39,975 bases of DNA from an uncultured Pelagibacteraceae bacterium (GCA_902537555.1 CACBBR010000010.1:1-39975); one strand, 5' to 3'; counted from the first letter of the stretch, positions 1 through 7,476 are shown. The notes: a model not told the origin generated them from the sequence alone. Made by a program: numbers and translations.

Positions 1-2
1 AA

Positions 3-380
3 TTAAAATCTCTTTTAAAGACAAATGAAAATATAATTATTGCAGGTGATTTTAATATTATTCCCTCTGCTGAAGATGTTCATGATCCTAAAGGATATGA
101 AAACGATGCATTGTATAGAATAGAAATTAGAAAGAAATTAAGAGAAATGTATAATTTAGGATTTCATGATGCATTTCGATATATCTATCCTGATAAAGAG
201 GAGTATACGTTTTGGGATTACACAAGTGGAGCTTGGCAAAAAAATAATGGTATGAGGATTGATCACTTCTTGGTAACCAATTCATTATTAAAAAATATTA
301 AGGATGTTAAAATTAATAAATATCCAAGAGGAAGAGAGAAACCTTCAGATCACACACCTATTGAATTAGAATTAACTTAA
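3..380 (+). CDS. xthA: Exodeoxyribonuclease III, C-terminal part (cut by window start)
   Basis: The reading frame is open from the first bases to a TAA at 378-380, so the start lies outside the window. The protein is a Mg2+-dependent AP endonuclease and 3'-5' exonuclease of the EEP fold, acting in base-excision repair. Visible family motifs are GDFNI near the left edge (metal and catalytic Asp/Asn), the DNA-binding stretch YTFWDYTSGAW, RIDHFL, and the C-terminal SDH triad motif in KPSDHTPIELEL. About 125 residues are present, roughly the last half of the usual 260. The first ATG-like codon inside (TTG near 111) is not the real start, because conserved sequence continues upstream of it. Its stop overlaps the end of the convergent next gene by 9 bases. 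Confidence 0.9.
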   Translation, partial: LKSLLKTNENIIIAGDFNIIPSAEDVHDPKGYENDALYRIEIRKKLREMYNLGFHDAFRYIYPDKEEYTFWDYTSGAWQKNNGMRIDHFLVTNSLLKNIKDVKINKYPRGREKPSDHTPIELELT

Positions 381-1370
381 GGATTTTATTTTATTAACCA
401 AGTCCTCATTTATATGTCTTGGTCCTTTATCTAATCTATTTTTATGTCTTCTTTCACCAGGAAGTCTAACATCCCCTATTGATTTCATTTTTTCAAAAAA
501 CTTTGAAGAATGTGTGTCCCAATCTGAATTTGACATTTTATCTGGAGATATTGCTAAAATGAACTCTCCACCACTTGGTGGACCTCCATCATTATTATCT
601 TTCTCAGCCGTCTCATAACTAAAATTATCTCCAACAAGGGCACCAGCAAGCAATTCGACCATCATCGCAATCCCTGAGCCTTTATAGCCGCCAAAAGGCA
701 ATAAAACACCCCCATCTGCTATTTCAGCTGGATCTGTTGTGTCCTTTCCTTCATTTGTTAATCCTGTGCCTAATGGAACTTTGTGACCTTCCCTTTTTGC
801 AACTTGAACTTCGCCCATTGCCATAGATGCAGTTGCCATATCAAAAACTACTGGAGGTTTATTTTTTCTGGGCCAAGCAAAAGATATAGGATTAGTTCCA
901 AACAAAGGTTTAATAGCACCAGCAGGTGCTACTGCTGGTTTATATGATGTGCAAGCAAATGCTGCAAGACCTTGTTCTGCTACTGCTTCAGTTTCTGGCC
1001 ACATAGCAGCCATGTGATGCGAATTTGTTATAGACAAAACTGCTACTCCATTTTTCTTTGCAAGTTTAACTAGTTCTGGAATACTTTTTTTTAAAACTAC
1101 GGGAGCTAAACAATTATTACCATCAGCTTTAATTACTGATGGTGAGATAGTTTTTATATCTGGTTTGCCTTTACCATTTATTTTACCACTTTTAAGGCCT
1201 GAAATATATGCTGGGACTCTAAACAACCCATGAGATAAAGACCCGTCTCTTTCGGCTTTCATAACTAAATCAGCCATTATTTTTGAAGTTTCATCATCAC
1301 ATCCATTATGAGAAAATGTTTTTTTTGCTAGCTCGTAGATTTCGTCTAATGATAATGAAATATTACTCAC
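372..1370 (-). CDS. Ldh2/malate-lactate dehydrogenase family NAD(P)-dependent oxidoreductase, probably DpkA-type imine reductase
   Basis: 332 residues, the normal length for the Ldh2 family (a fold distinct from classical lactate dehydrogenase). Seen motifs include SHGLFRVP near the N-terminus, SHHMAAMWPE around residue 117, LFGTNPISFAWPR, VFDMATASMAMGE, and the C-terminal LPFGGYKGSGIAMMVELLAG with GGEFILAISP. The SHH-x-AA-x-WPE and FGG-x-KGS patterns are most like delta1-piperideine-2-carboxylate / delta1-pyrroline-2-carboxylate reductases, which act in D-lysine, D-proline or hydroxyproline catabolism; malate, sulfolactate or ureidoglycolate dehydrogenases are related alternatives. The start is a GTG at 1368-1370; no in-frame ATG fits. 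The gene stands alone, convergent with xthA and divergent from the phosphatase gene at 1501. Family is secure, substrate is inferred. Confidence 0.8.
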   Translation of the reverse strand: MSNISLSLDEIYELAKKTFSHNGCDDETSKIMADLVMKAERDGSLSHGLFRVPAYISGLKSGKINGKGKPDIKTISPSVIKADGNNCLAPVVLKKSIPELVKLAKKNGVAVLSITNSHHMAAMWPETEAVAEQGLAAFACTSYKPAVAPAGAIKPLFGTNPISFAWPRKNKPPVVFDMATASMAMGEVQVAKREGHKVPLGTGLTNEGKDTTDPAEIADGGVLLPFGGYKGSGIAMMVELLAGALVGDNFSYETAEKDNNDGGPPSGGEFILAISPDKMSNSDWDTHSSKFFEKMKSIGDVRLPGERRHKNRLDKGPRHINEDLVNKIKSLS

Positions 1371-1437
1371 AAATTCATTAGATATTATTTTAAATACTTT
1401 TCAACAAAATCTTGGTTTTATTGAAAAAAATATCAAA

Positions 1438-1461
1438 GCATATCAGATATATCTAATATGC
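1438..1461. promoter_or_regulatory. 24-base near-perfect palindrome, candidate operator
   Basis: In the 130-base divergent spacer between the Ldh2-family gene and the phosphatase gene there is a palindrome with half-sites GCATATCAGATA and TATCTAATATGC. Only one symmetric base pair breaks the dyad. It lies 40 bases before the ATG at 1501 and 68 bases before the GTG at 1370, where a repressor or activator could act on either gene. The rest of the spacer is plain AT-rich DNA. Short AT palindromes arise easily at this base composition, but this one has GC ends and 22 of 24 symmetric positions. The binding protein is unknown. Confidence 0.4.
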
Positions 1462-1500
1462 ATTTGCTTATTTTAAACAATTAACACAAAAAAGCTCATC

Positions 1501-2295
1501 ATGAACAACAAGATAATAATTTTCACTGATTTAGATGGATCATTACTTGATCGAAAAAAATTCCATTTTGATATAGCAAAACATTACATTCATGAATTAA
1601 TCGCAAAAGGTACATTGATAATCCCAAACACTAGCAAAACAGAAGAGGAAATTAAATCATTTTTAAGGGAATTAAATATAAAATTACCATTTATATCAGA
1701 AAATGGATCGGAAATTCATAATATTAATTTAATAAACAAAACATTACCAAAGAAAATTACTTTAGCTAGACCCAAAAAAATAATTTATAAAATTTTTAAA
1801 AAAAATATTGATAAATCAATAATCGAAAAATGTGATTTTGTTTTCAAAATGACTAAAAAAAATCAAACAAAAGTATTAGGTTTAAAAGGTAAAAAACTTG
1901 AAATTAGTTTGCAAAGAAAATTTACTTTTCCATTTGTTTTCAATGGATCTTCAAAACAAAAACAAATACTTTTAAATAATTCCAATAAATTAGGTATTAG
2001 CTTTCAAGAAGGTGGAAGAGTAATTAATTTAGGTGACAAAGTAACTAAAGGCTTGGCATTAAAGAAAATTGTAAAACTATTAAAACAAAATGAAAAAAAA
2101 AGGCTTTCAACTATAGCGGTTGGCGATAGTATTAACGACATCAGCATGTTAAAATATTCAAACTATCCATGCATAATTTCAAATAGAACGATTAAAATTA
2201 AAAATAAAAATAGGCTATTCACTAATAAGCCAGCTCCGATGGGTTGGATAACAATAGTTAAAAAAGCAATGAATAAAATTGAAATTAGGAATTAA
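1501..2295 (+). CDS. HAD-family glucosyl/mannosyl-3-phosphoglycerate phosphatase
   Basis: 264 residues, matching the MpgP/YedP branch of the HAD superfamily. Motif I is FTDLDGSLLD (nucleophile Asp10, Asp12), motif II is around NTSKTEEE, the lysine of motif III sits in VTKGLAL, and motif IV is GDSINDISML. ISENGSEIH is typical of this branch. These enzymes remove phosphate from glucosyl- or mannosyl-3-phosphoglycerate to give glucosylglycerate or mannosylglycerate. The start ATG has no obvious Shine-Dalgarno sequence. The next gene starts 4 bases after its stop and encodes a GT81-like synthase, so the likely substrate is glucosyl-3-phosphoglycerate (GpgP role) rather than the mannosyl compound. 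The middle of the protein is unusually lysine-rich, consistent with the local AT bias. Confidence 0.82.
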   Translation: MNNKIIIFTDLDGSLLDRKKFHFDIAKHYIHELIAKGTLIIPNTSKTEEEIKSFLRELNIKLPFISENGSEIHNINLINKTLPKKITLARPKKIIYKIFKKNIDKSIIEKCDFVFKMTKKNQTKVLGLKGKKLEISLQRKFTFPFVFNGSSKQKQILLNNSNKLGISFQEGGRVINLGDKVTKGLALKKIVKLLKQNEKKRLSTIAVGDSINDISMLKYSNYPCIISNRTIKIKNKNRLFTNKPAPMGWITIVKKAMNKIEIRN

Positions 2296-2299
2296 AATT

Positions 2300-3520
2300 A
2301 TGGGAGATTTTTCTCAAAATGGAATAGTTGCAAATCTTCATGATTTTTCAATAAGAACAACAGATCAAATAGAAAAAGATTTAGAAAAATTTTCTAAAAC
2401 AAGACCTATGGAATTAATACTTCCATGCTTATATTCAGAACTTGAAGGTGACGCTCTACCAAAAATTGTAAATGAAATTAGTAAAACAAATTACCTAAAC
2501 CATATTATAATAGGACTAGATAAGGCAAACAAATTACAAGCTAAAAATGCTTGGAAATTTTTTAAAAAACTTAAAGTACCTTTTTCAATTTTATGGAATG
2601 ATGGACCTAAATTAAGAAAACTCGATAAAGAATTAAAAGTAATTGACTTGGCACCCAAACAAATGGGCAAAGGAAGAAATGTTTGGTACTGCATTGGAAT
2701 GGCTATAGCTAGAGATGAAGCTAGGTCAGTTGCGCTTCATGATTGTGATGTTAAAACTTATGATAGAAGACTTCTAGCAAAGCTATTTTATCCGGTAGAA
2801 AACCCATTGTTCAATTATGAGTTTTGTAAAGGTTACTATCCAAGAATAGCAGATAATAGAATGCATGGTAGAGTAGCTAGACTACTAGTAAATCCCCTTC
2901 TGACAGCTATGGAAAAAACTATTGGTAAAAGTGATTACATAGATTTTATGAAGTCTTTTAAATACCCATTAGCAGGAGAATTTTCATTTAGAAGGAACAT
3001 TTTACCTGAATTAAGAATATCATCAGATTGGGGAATTGAAATTGCGATTTTGTCTGAAATGCAAAGAAACTATTCTTCAAATAATATTTGCCAAGTTGAA
3101 TTAGCAGATAATTATGATCATAAACACCAAATACTGTCTATTAAAGACAGCTCTAAAGGTTTGTCTAAAATGTCTATTGATATAATAAAAACTTTAGTCA
3201 GAAAACTTGCTACACAAGGATATTCATTTAGTAAAGAAACCTTCAGATCAATCAAAGCCACCTACTACAGATCAGCTTTGGATTTAATTGATATTTATAG
3301 AAGTGATGCTCAAATGAACGGTCTAAAGTTTGACTCACATAATGAGGAAAAAACGGTTGAGCTATTTGCTTTAAATATAATGAAAGCAGGAGAGTTATTT
3401 TTTGAAAGTCCAATGGACACACCTTTCATTCCTACATGGCACAGAGTAAAAAGTGCTATCCCTGATTTCTTAGATAGATTTAAAGAAAGCGTAAACGCAG
3501 ACAACAAAGAATTTAAATAA
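2300..3520 (+). CDS. gpgS: Glucosyl-3-phosphoglycerate synthase (GT81-like)
   Basis: 406 residues from the ATG at 2300. A TTG 21 bases upstream is in frame, but the ATG is preceded by TAGGAA at fitting distance and gives the family N-terminus MGDFSQNG. The protein transfers glucose from a nucleotide sugar to 3-phosphoglycerate in the cytoplasm. Evidence: LPCLYSELEGDALP near residue 45, the phosphoglycerate/UDP region QMGKGRNVWYCIG, the metal-binding DCD in ALHDCDVKTYDRR, EFCKGYYPRI, then YPLAGEFSFRR and SDWGIEIAILSEMQ, and the YDHKHQ motif. This matches the longer GpgS form I know from marine cyanobacteria and methanogens rather than GT55 mannosyl synthases. It is probably cotranscribed with the upstream phosphatase, together making glucosylglycerate, a compatible solute suited to nitrogen-poor seas. 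Confidence 0.82.
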   Translation: MGDFSQNGIVANLHDFSIRTTDQIEKDLEKFSKTRPMELILPCLYSELEGDALPKIVNEISKTNYLNHIIIGLDKANKLQAKNAWKFFKKLKVPFSILWNDGPKLRKLDKELKVIDLAPKQMGKGRNVWYCIGMAIARDEARSVALHDCDVKTYDRRLLAKLFYPVENPLFNYEFCKGYYPRIADNRMHGRVARLLVNPLLTAMEKTIGKSDYIDFMKSFKYPLAGEFSFRRNILPELRISSDWGIEIAILSEMQRNYSSNNICQVELADNYDHKHQILSIKDSSKGLSKMSIDIIKTLVRKLATQGYSFSKETFRSIKATYYRSALDLIDIYRSDAQMNGLKFDSHNEEKTVELFALNIMKAGELFFESPMDTPFIPTWHRVKSAIPDFLDRFKESVNADNKEFK

Positions 3521-3529
3521 TTACTGTCT

Positions 3530-4657
3530 TTAACAACCTTTAAAAGACTTAGACATATTTCTTATTAAATCAAAGTATAAATCTTTCCCTGGCGTAAGAG
3601 TTGCACCAAGTGGATCTAAAACACCAGTTTTAATATCCATATCTTTAGCAACAGCATTAATTATATCAGGATTAAATTGTGGTTCTGAAAATATACATGC
3701 AACTTTATCATGTTCTATTACCTCTCTAATTTCTGCTAATTGTTCTGCACCTGGCATTACATCAGTGTTAACTGTAAATGCACCCAGAACGTTAACATTA
3801 AATCTTTTTTCGAAGTATTGATAAGCGTCATGGAAAACTATCGAAGATGTACTTTGATTTAAATCAGTCATAACCTCAATAGTAAGTTTGTCGATATCTT
3901 TAAGAGCTTTTTCTAAATTACTTTTATAAGTTGAAGCATTTTTTGCATCATTTTCAATTAAATGCTCAACCATTTCATTTAAGATTACTTTAGCATTAAT
4001 AGGGTCTAACCAAATGTGTGGGTCATGTTCACCATGGTGATGTCCTTCGTGACCGTCGTGATCATCATGATCGTCGTGATCGTCTTTTTTCTTATGGTCG
4101 TGGTCATCATGGTCATCTTCTTTATGACCATCTTCTTTTTTAGCATGGTCGTGATCATCATGGTCATCTTTTTTCTTGTGGTCGTGATCATCATGGTCAT
4201 CTTCTTTTTTAGCATGATCATCGTGGTCATCATGATCATCTTTTTTCTTGTGGCCATGATCGTCGTGTCCATGATCATCATGGTCGTCAAAAATATTTCT
4301 CTCTCTGAATTTTAATTTGTTTAATCCTTTAATTTCTAATAACTCGATTTTTTCTGCTTTTTTAGCAATTGAATCTAAAGGCTTTTCTAGAAAATTTTCT
4401 ATATCCTCGCCTACCCAAAAAACAATATCTGCATTTTGTAACATTTTTGCATGTGAGGGCTTTAAAGCAAAACCGTGTGGCGATGCATAACCATCAACTA
4501 TGAGATCTGGCTTAGCTACTCCATCCATTAAATAACTAGCTAATGAGTGAATAGGTTTTATTGATGCTACAACTTTAATATCAGCATTTGCTGATGTAAA
4601 AAAAGTTAAAAATGATAAGAATGATAAGATTATTGTGGATTTTGTTATTTTTTTCAT
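3530..4657 (-). CDS. znuA: Zinc ABC transporter periplasmic binding protein with long His/Asp loop
   Basis: 375 residues with a signal peptide (hydrophobic 8-20, cleavage about residue 25 after SANA). It is a cluster A-I metal-binding protein that captures Zn2+ in the periplasm for ZnuBC. Likely ligands: His61 in SPHGFALKP, His214 in DPHIWLDP, and the His in VFHDAYQYFEKR; the C-terminal GVLDPLGATLTPG region is also standard. Between the first two ligands, residues 124-211 form a low-complexity loop of about 88 residues with 26 histidines and many aspartates. Typical family loops are much shorter. The C-terminus FKGC is normal. It is transcribed away from znuC through a shared promoter carrying two Zur boxes, so zinc starvation should induce it. 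Confidence 0.95.
   Translation of the reverse strand: MKKITKSTIILSFLSFLTFFTSANADIKVVASIKPIHSLASYLMDGVAKPDLIVDGYASPHGFALKPSHAKMLQNADIVFWVGEDIENFLEKPLDSIAKKAEKIELLEIKGLNKLKFRERNIFDDHDDHGHDDHGHKKKDDHDDHDDHAKKEDDHDDHDHKKKDDHDDHDHAKKEDGHKEDDHDDHDHKKKDDHDDHDDHDGHEGHHHGEHDPHIWLDPINAKVILNEMVEHLIENDAKNASTYKSNLEKALKDIDKLTIEVMTDLNQSTSSIVFHDAYQYFEKRFNVNVLGAFTVNTDVMPGAEQLAEIREVIEHDKVACIFSEPQFNPDIINAVAKDMDIKTGVLDPLGATLTPGKDLYFDLIRNMSKSFKGC
4025..4288 (-). repeat. Degenerate tandem repeat coding for the ZnuA His/Asp loop
   Basis: The DNA encoding ZnuA residues 124-211 is built from imperfect units made of GAYCAY-rich segments (DDHDDHDH) alternating with lysine linkers (KKK or AKKED). A larger unit of about 24-28 residues, KKK-DDHDDHD(D)H-AKKED, occurs about two and a half times (from residues 137, 161 and 189). 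The repetition keeps long reading frames open on the opposite strand and in another minus-strand frame. Those are by-products, not genes. Repeat number is probably unstable between strains through slippage or unequal recombination. Confidence 0.85.
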
Positions 4658-4676
4658 AATATTGTTTTTTAATTTT

Positions 4677-4691
4677 TGTTATAATATAACA
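4677..4691. promoter_or_regulatory. Zur box 1 (znuA/znuC divergent promoter)
   Basis: TGTTATAATATAACA is a perfect 7-1-7 dyad and equals the core of the known proteobacterial Zur consensus (TGTTATANTATAACA). It lies 20 bases from the znuA start and 39 bases from the znuC start, where zinc-loaded Zur would block both promoters. A zur gene is present downstream in the same cluster. Confidence 0.85.
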
Positions 4692-4693
4692 CT

Positions 4694-4710
4694 ATGTAAT
4701 AATATAACAT
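4694..4710. promoter_or_regulatory. Zur box 2 (znuA/znuC divergent promoter)
   Basis: ATGTAATAATATAACAT is the same dyad with one mismatched half-site position. Its centre lies 18 bases from the centre of the first box, so the two sites are in tandem and sit 20 bases before the znuC ATG. Tandem sites suggest cooperative binding by two Zur dimers, or one site per divergent promoter. Confidence 0.75.
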
Positions 4711-4729
4711 CTTGAAGTCAAGTGGATAT

Positions 4730-5476
4730 ATGAGTTTAAAAAAAAATATATTAGTAAAGTTAAATAATGTTGGGATCCAACAAAATGACAAGTGGCTCGT
4801 AAAAGGAGTTTCGCTAGAGGTTGAAAAAGGAAAAATAGTAACTTTAATTGGACCCAATGGTTCTGGGAAAAGTACAACAGCTAAAATTGCTTTAGGTATA
4901 TACAAAAACATAGAGGGAAATGTTGAAAAATTAACAAACAATATAGGATATGTCCCTCAAAAAATATCGATAGATTGGACTCTCCCCTTAAGAGTCAAAG
5001 ATTTAATGGTTTTGACAGATAATATTAAAGATGAATTGATAGATGAGGCTTTGACATTAACCGGTGTTATACATCTTAAAGAAAAAAATTTAGGAAATTT
5101 ATCAGGGGGTGAATTTCAAAGAGTTTTGCTTGCAAGAGCTATTTCAAAAAAACCAGAATTATTAGTTCTTGATGAACCTGTTCAAGGAGTTGATTTCACA
5201 GGTGAAATTGCTCTCTATGAATTAATTAAAAAAATTTCTGAAAAACTTAATTGTGGAATATTATTAATTTCTCATGATCTACACACAGTAATGAGTGCTA
5301 CTGATCATGTTGTTTGTTTAAATGGACACGTATGTTGTTCAGGTTCTCCAAAAGACGTAGCACGAAATAATGAGTACAAAGCATTATTTGGGGAACAAGC
5401 TTCTCAAACACTATCTGTTTATGAGCACAAACATGACCATGAACATTCAATTGATGGAAAGATAAAGAAAAATTAA
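4730..5476 (+). CDS. znuC: Zinc ABC transporter ATP-binding protein
   Basis: 248 residues from the ATG at 4730; an in-frame TTG at 4712 would run into the Zur box region and is less likely. It powers ZnuB-mediated zinc import. Walker A is GPNGSGKST, the Q-loop lies in NIGYVPQK, the signature is LSGGEFQR, Walker B is LLVLDEP, and the switch His is in SHDLHTV. The ending HKHDHEHSID is histidine-rich, as in other ZnuC proteins. The stop is followed directly by the znuB ATG with no spacer, which indicates translational coupling. Expression should follow zinc through the two Zur boxes upstream. Confidence 0.93.
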   Translation: MSLKKNILVKLNNVGIQQNDKWLVKGVSLEVEKGKIVTLIGPNGSGKSTTAKIALGIYKNIEGNVEKLTNNIGYVPQKISIDWTLPLRVKDLMVLTDNIKDELIDEALTLTGVIHLKEKNLGNLSGGEFQRVLLARAISKKPELLVLDEPVQGVDFTGEIALYELIKKISEKLNCGILLISHDLHTVMSATDHVVCLNGHVCCSGSPKDVARNNEYKALFGEQASQTLSVYEHKHDHEHSIDGKIKKN

Positions 5477-6280
5477 ATGTTTGATGATTTTTTTATAAGA
5501 GCTTTAGTTGCAGGAATTGGAATTGCTTTGGTAACAGGTCCTCTTGGATGTTTTGTTGTTTGGAGAAGATTATCATATTTTGGGGATACTCTCGCCCACT
5601 CTGCTTTACTAGGTGTAACAATTGCATACACTCTAGATTTTAATATTGCTATTGCAATTTTTATTACTTCATCAATTATTGCATTAATTTTAGTAAAACT
5701 TGAAAGAAAAACTAATTTACCTGGTGATGCTTTGCTAGGGCTACTAGCTCACTCATCACTTGCCGTTGGTTTAGTTGTTATCGGCTTTTTAACATTTATT
5801 AGATTTGATATCATGGGATTGTTATTTGGAGATATATTAGCTGTAACAACAGATGATTTGCTTATAATTTGGATTGGTGGAGCTATAATATTATTGGTTT
5901 TAAAATTAATTTGGAAACCTTTATTTGCTTCAACAGTAAACTACGAATTAGCTGAAGCGGAAGGTCTAAAACCTGACAGGGCTAAAGCAATATTTACAAT
6001 ATTAATAGCTGCAATTATTGCAATTTCTATCAAAATGGTTGGATTATTACTTATTACAGGATTATTAATTATCCCAACCGCAATGGCTAGAAACATATCT
6101 GATAACCCTCAGAAGATGGTTATATTTTCAATAATTGGAGGGTTGTTGTCAGTATTTTTAGGATTATTTTCTTCGTTAGAATTCAATACACCATCAGGGC
6201 CCTCAATCGTGGCAGCTGCTTTGATTTTATTTATTATTTCATTATTCAAAATTAAACAAACGATACAATTGAAAAATTAA
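5477..6280 (+). CDS. znuB: Zinc ABC transporter permease
   Basis: 267 residues with about eight hydrophobic segments, of the ABC-3 permease family for Zn2+/Mn2+. Characteristic stretches are the N-terminal ALVAGIGIALVTGPLGCFVVWRR, GDTLAHSALLGV, LPGDALLGLLAHSSLA, and the cytoplasmic coupling segment with AEAEGLKPDRAK. The homodimer in the inner membrane receives zinc from ZnuA. It starts on the base following the znuC stop and is followed 23 bases later by zur, so znuC-znuB-zur is probably one operon. Confidence 0.93.
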   Translation: MFDDFFIRALVAGIGIALVTGPLGCFVVWRRLSYFGDTLAHSALLGVTIAYTLDFNIAIAIFITSSIIALILVKLERKTNLPGDALLGLLAHSSLAVGLVVIGFLTFIRFDIMGLLFGDILAVTTDDLLIIWIGGAIILLVLKLIWKPLFASTVNYELAEAEGLKPDRAKAIFTILIAAIIAISIKMVGLLLITGLLIIPTAMARNISDNPQKMVIFSIIGGLLSVFLGLFSSLEFNTPSGPSIVAAALILFIISLFKIKQTIQLKN

Positions 6281-6303
6281 TGATCAATTGATAAAAATAG
6301 AAA

Positions 6304-6702
6304 ATGCAAAATCAACAAGTATTAACAAAAAATCAAAAAATAGTTTTAGATATAATTGAAAAATCTTCTCAACCATTAAAAGCATATTCAATTTTATTTG
6401 ATGTTAAAAAAAAAGGAATTAATGCTCCTTTACAAGTCTATAGAGCTTTGGACAAATTGGTAGAGATTGGAAAAATACATAAAATAGAAAGTAGGAATGC
6501 CTTTATAGCTTGCAAGAATTCAAAATGTCAAATTACCAAAGCAACAGTTTTTTCAATTTGTGAAAACTGTGAAGATGTAAAAGAGATTCATGATCATAAA
6601 TTATCTGAGCATTTGAAACATTATAAAGATAATAAAGGCATGAAATATAGCAAATATAATTTAGAATTTTTTGGTTTATGCAAGAAGTGCATTAAAAATT
6701 AG
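6304..6702 (+). CDS. zur: Zinc uptake regulator (Fur family)
   Basis: 132 residues. The N-terminal winged helix (about 8-70) has the family pattern LKAYSILFDVKKKG and VYRALDKLVEIGKIHKIES. The C-terminal half carries two CxxC pairs (Cys86/Cys89 and Cys126/Cys129) for structural zinc, and a His-rich stretch around 96-106 for the regulatory site. CFSICENCEDVKEI-type sequence and zinc-gene context favour Zur over Fur or PerR. It is last in the znuCB-zur operon, so it would repress its own synthesis through the tandem Zur boxes at 4677-4710. Confidence 0.9.
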   Translation: MQNQQVLTKNQKIVLDIIEKSSQPLKAYSILFDVKKKGINAPLQVYRALDKLVEIGKIHKIESRNAFIACKNSKCQITKATVFSICENCEDVKEIHDHKLSEHLKHYKDNKGMKYSKYNLEFFGLCKKCIKN

Positions 6703-6771
6703 ATTTTTTGGGGTCAAGATAGATTAGATTGTCTTGAAGATGCATTAAATAAATTAGTAAAAATTACTTAA
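6703..6771 (+). pseudogene. C-terminal remnant of a DsbA-fold HCCA-isomerase-like gene
   Basis: Directly after the zur stop and in the same frame, 22 codons read IFWGQDRLDCLEDALNKLVK and end at a TAA at 6769-6771. FWGQDRLD followed by an amphipathic helix is the usual C-terminus of 2-hydroxychromene-2-carboxylate isomerase and related kappa-GST/DsbA-family proteins. No start codon or other part of such a gene is present. I read it as the tail left by a deletion that joined zur to the end of a lost gene. Recognition rests on a short motif, so this is moderately confident only. The remaining spacer to 6820 shows nothing except the ribosome-binding site of the next gene. Confidence 0.5.
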
Positions 6772-6820
6772 TTTCATAAATCCTTAACAAAACTGACATA
6801 AACAAAATCAAGGAGTGATT

Positions 6821-7042
6821 ATGTTTATAAAAAAATATCTAAAATGGATAAGTACATTTTTAGTCTTAACTGGAATTTTACTTACTAATCTTAATATCTA
6901 CCCTATAAATATTTATTTTCATGGACTGGGTGTTGTGGGGTGGACTATAGCTGGATTTATTTCAAAAGATAAGGCTATATTAACAAATTTTGGATTACAA
7001 ATACCTCTTTTTGTAATTGGAATTTATAAAGTGATATTCTAA
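6821..7042 (+). CDS. Small membrane protein upstream of arsC, unknown function
   Basis: 73 residues from an ATG preceded by AGGAG at 6811-6815. Three hydrophobic stretches are visible (about 9-28, 32-47 and 56-72), separated by short polar turns; GLGVVGWTIAGFISKDKA in the middle is the most distinctive part. I do not recognise the family well enough to name it. Its TAA overlaps the arsC ATG by one base, so the two are translationally coupled. The context suggests a role beside arsenate reduction or arsenite export, but the sequence itself does not show one. No arsR-like repressor precedes it. Confidence 0.7.
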   Translation: MFIKKYLKWISTFLVLTGILLTNLNIYPINIYFHGLGVVGWTIAGFISKDKAILTNFGLQIPLFVIGIYKVIF

Positions 7043-7476
7043 TGAAAAGAGTTTTATTTGTCTGCACAGGTAATTCAGCTAGAAGCATTATAGCTGAGAG
7101 CATAATTAATAACTTATATTATGATAAATTTATTGGTTATAGCGCAGGTAGTAATCCTTCAGGAGAAATTAATCCAATTATAGAAAAATTTTTAAAAGAG
7201 AAGAAATTTGATTTATCAAATTACAGTTCAAAAAATTTTGATACTTTTATTAACTCAGATATTAAATTAGATTATGTAATTACAGTGTGTAACAATGCTA
7301 ACAATGAAGTGTGTCCTATTTGGCCTGATAAAAATCAAATTATTCATTGGGATATTGAAGATCCAGTAAAAAAATTTAATTTAGATACTGATACAACAAA
7401 TCAAAAAAAAGTATTTAATGATACATATCAAACAATATTTAAGAAAATAGAAAATTGGATTAACAATGAAATATAG
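7042..7476 (+). CDS. arsC: Arsenate reductase, low-molecular-weight phosphatase type
   Basis: 144 residues. It reduces arsenate to arsenite using a P-loop fold related to low-molecular-weight tyrosine phosphatases. The N-terminal CX5R loop is CTGNSAR (Cys8-Arg14). The redox cysteines are Cys83 and Cys91 in VCNNANNEVCPIWP, and IEDP supplies the conserved Asp-Pro. The eight-residue spacing of the second and third cysteines matches the form found with aquaglyceroporins in rhizobia. The gene overlaps the small membrane protein upstream by 1 base and the channel gene downstream by 11 bases. Arsenate would enter through the Pst system encoded further along. Confidence 0.9.
   Translation: MKRVLFVCTGNSARSIIAESIINNLYYDKFIGYSAGSNPSGEINPIIEKFLKEKKFDLSNYSSKNFDTFINSDIKLDYVITVCNNANNEVCPIWPDKNQIIHWDIEDPVKKFNLDTDTTNQKKVFNDTYQTIFKKIENWINNEI

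Noticed and set aside
2279..2299. TTG start for gpgS overlapping the phosphatase gene.
   Set aside because: The ATG at 2300 has a better-placed ribosome-binding site and gives the family N-terminus.
4025..4288. Regular repeats that could suggest a CRISPR array.
   Set aside because: The repeats are inside a coding frame, degenerate, without unique spacers, and no cas genes are present.
4006..4315. Long open frames on both strands over the znuA His/Asp loop (Met/Thr-rich on minus, Val/Ile/Phe-rich on plus).
   Set aside because: They exist only because the GAYCAY repeat lacks stops in other frames; no ribosome-binding site or plausible protein.
4669..4941. Minus-strand frame crossing the znuC start and both Zur boxes.
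   Set aside because: Antisense to clear znuC coding sequence and contains no recognisable protein.
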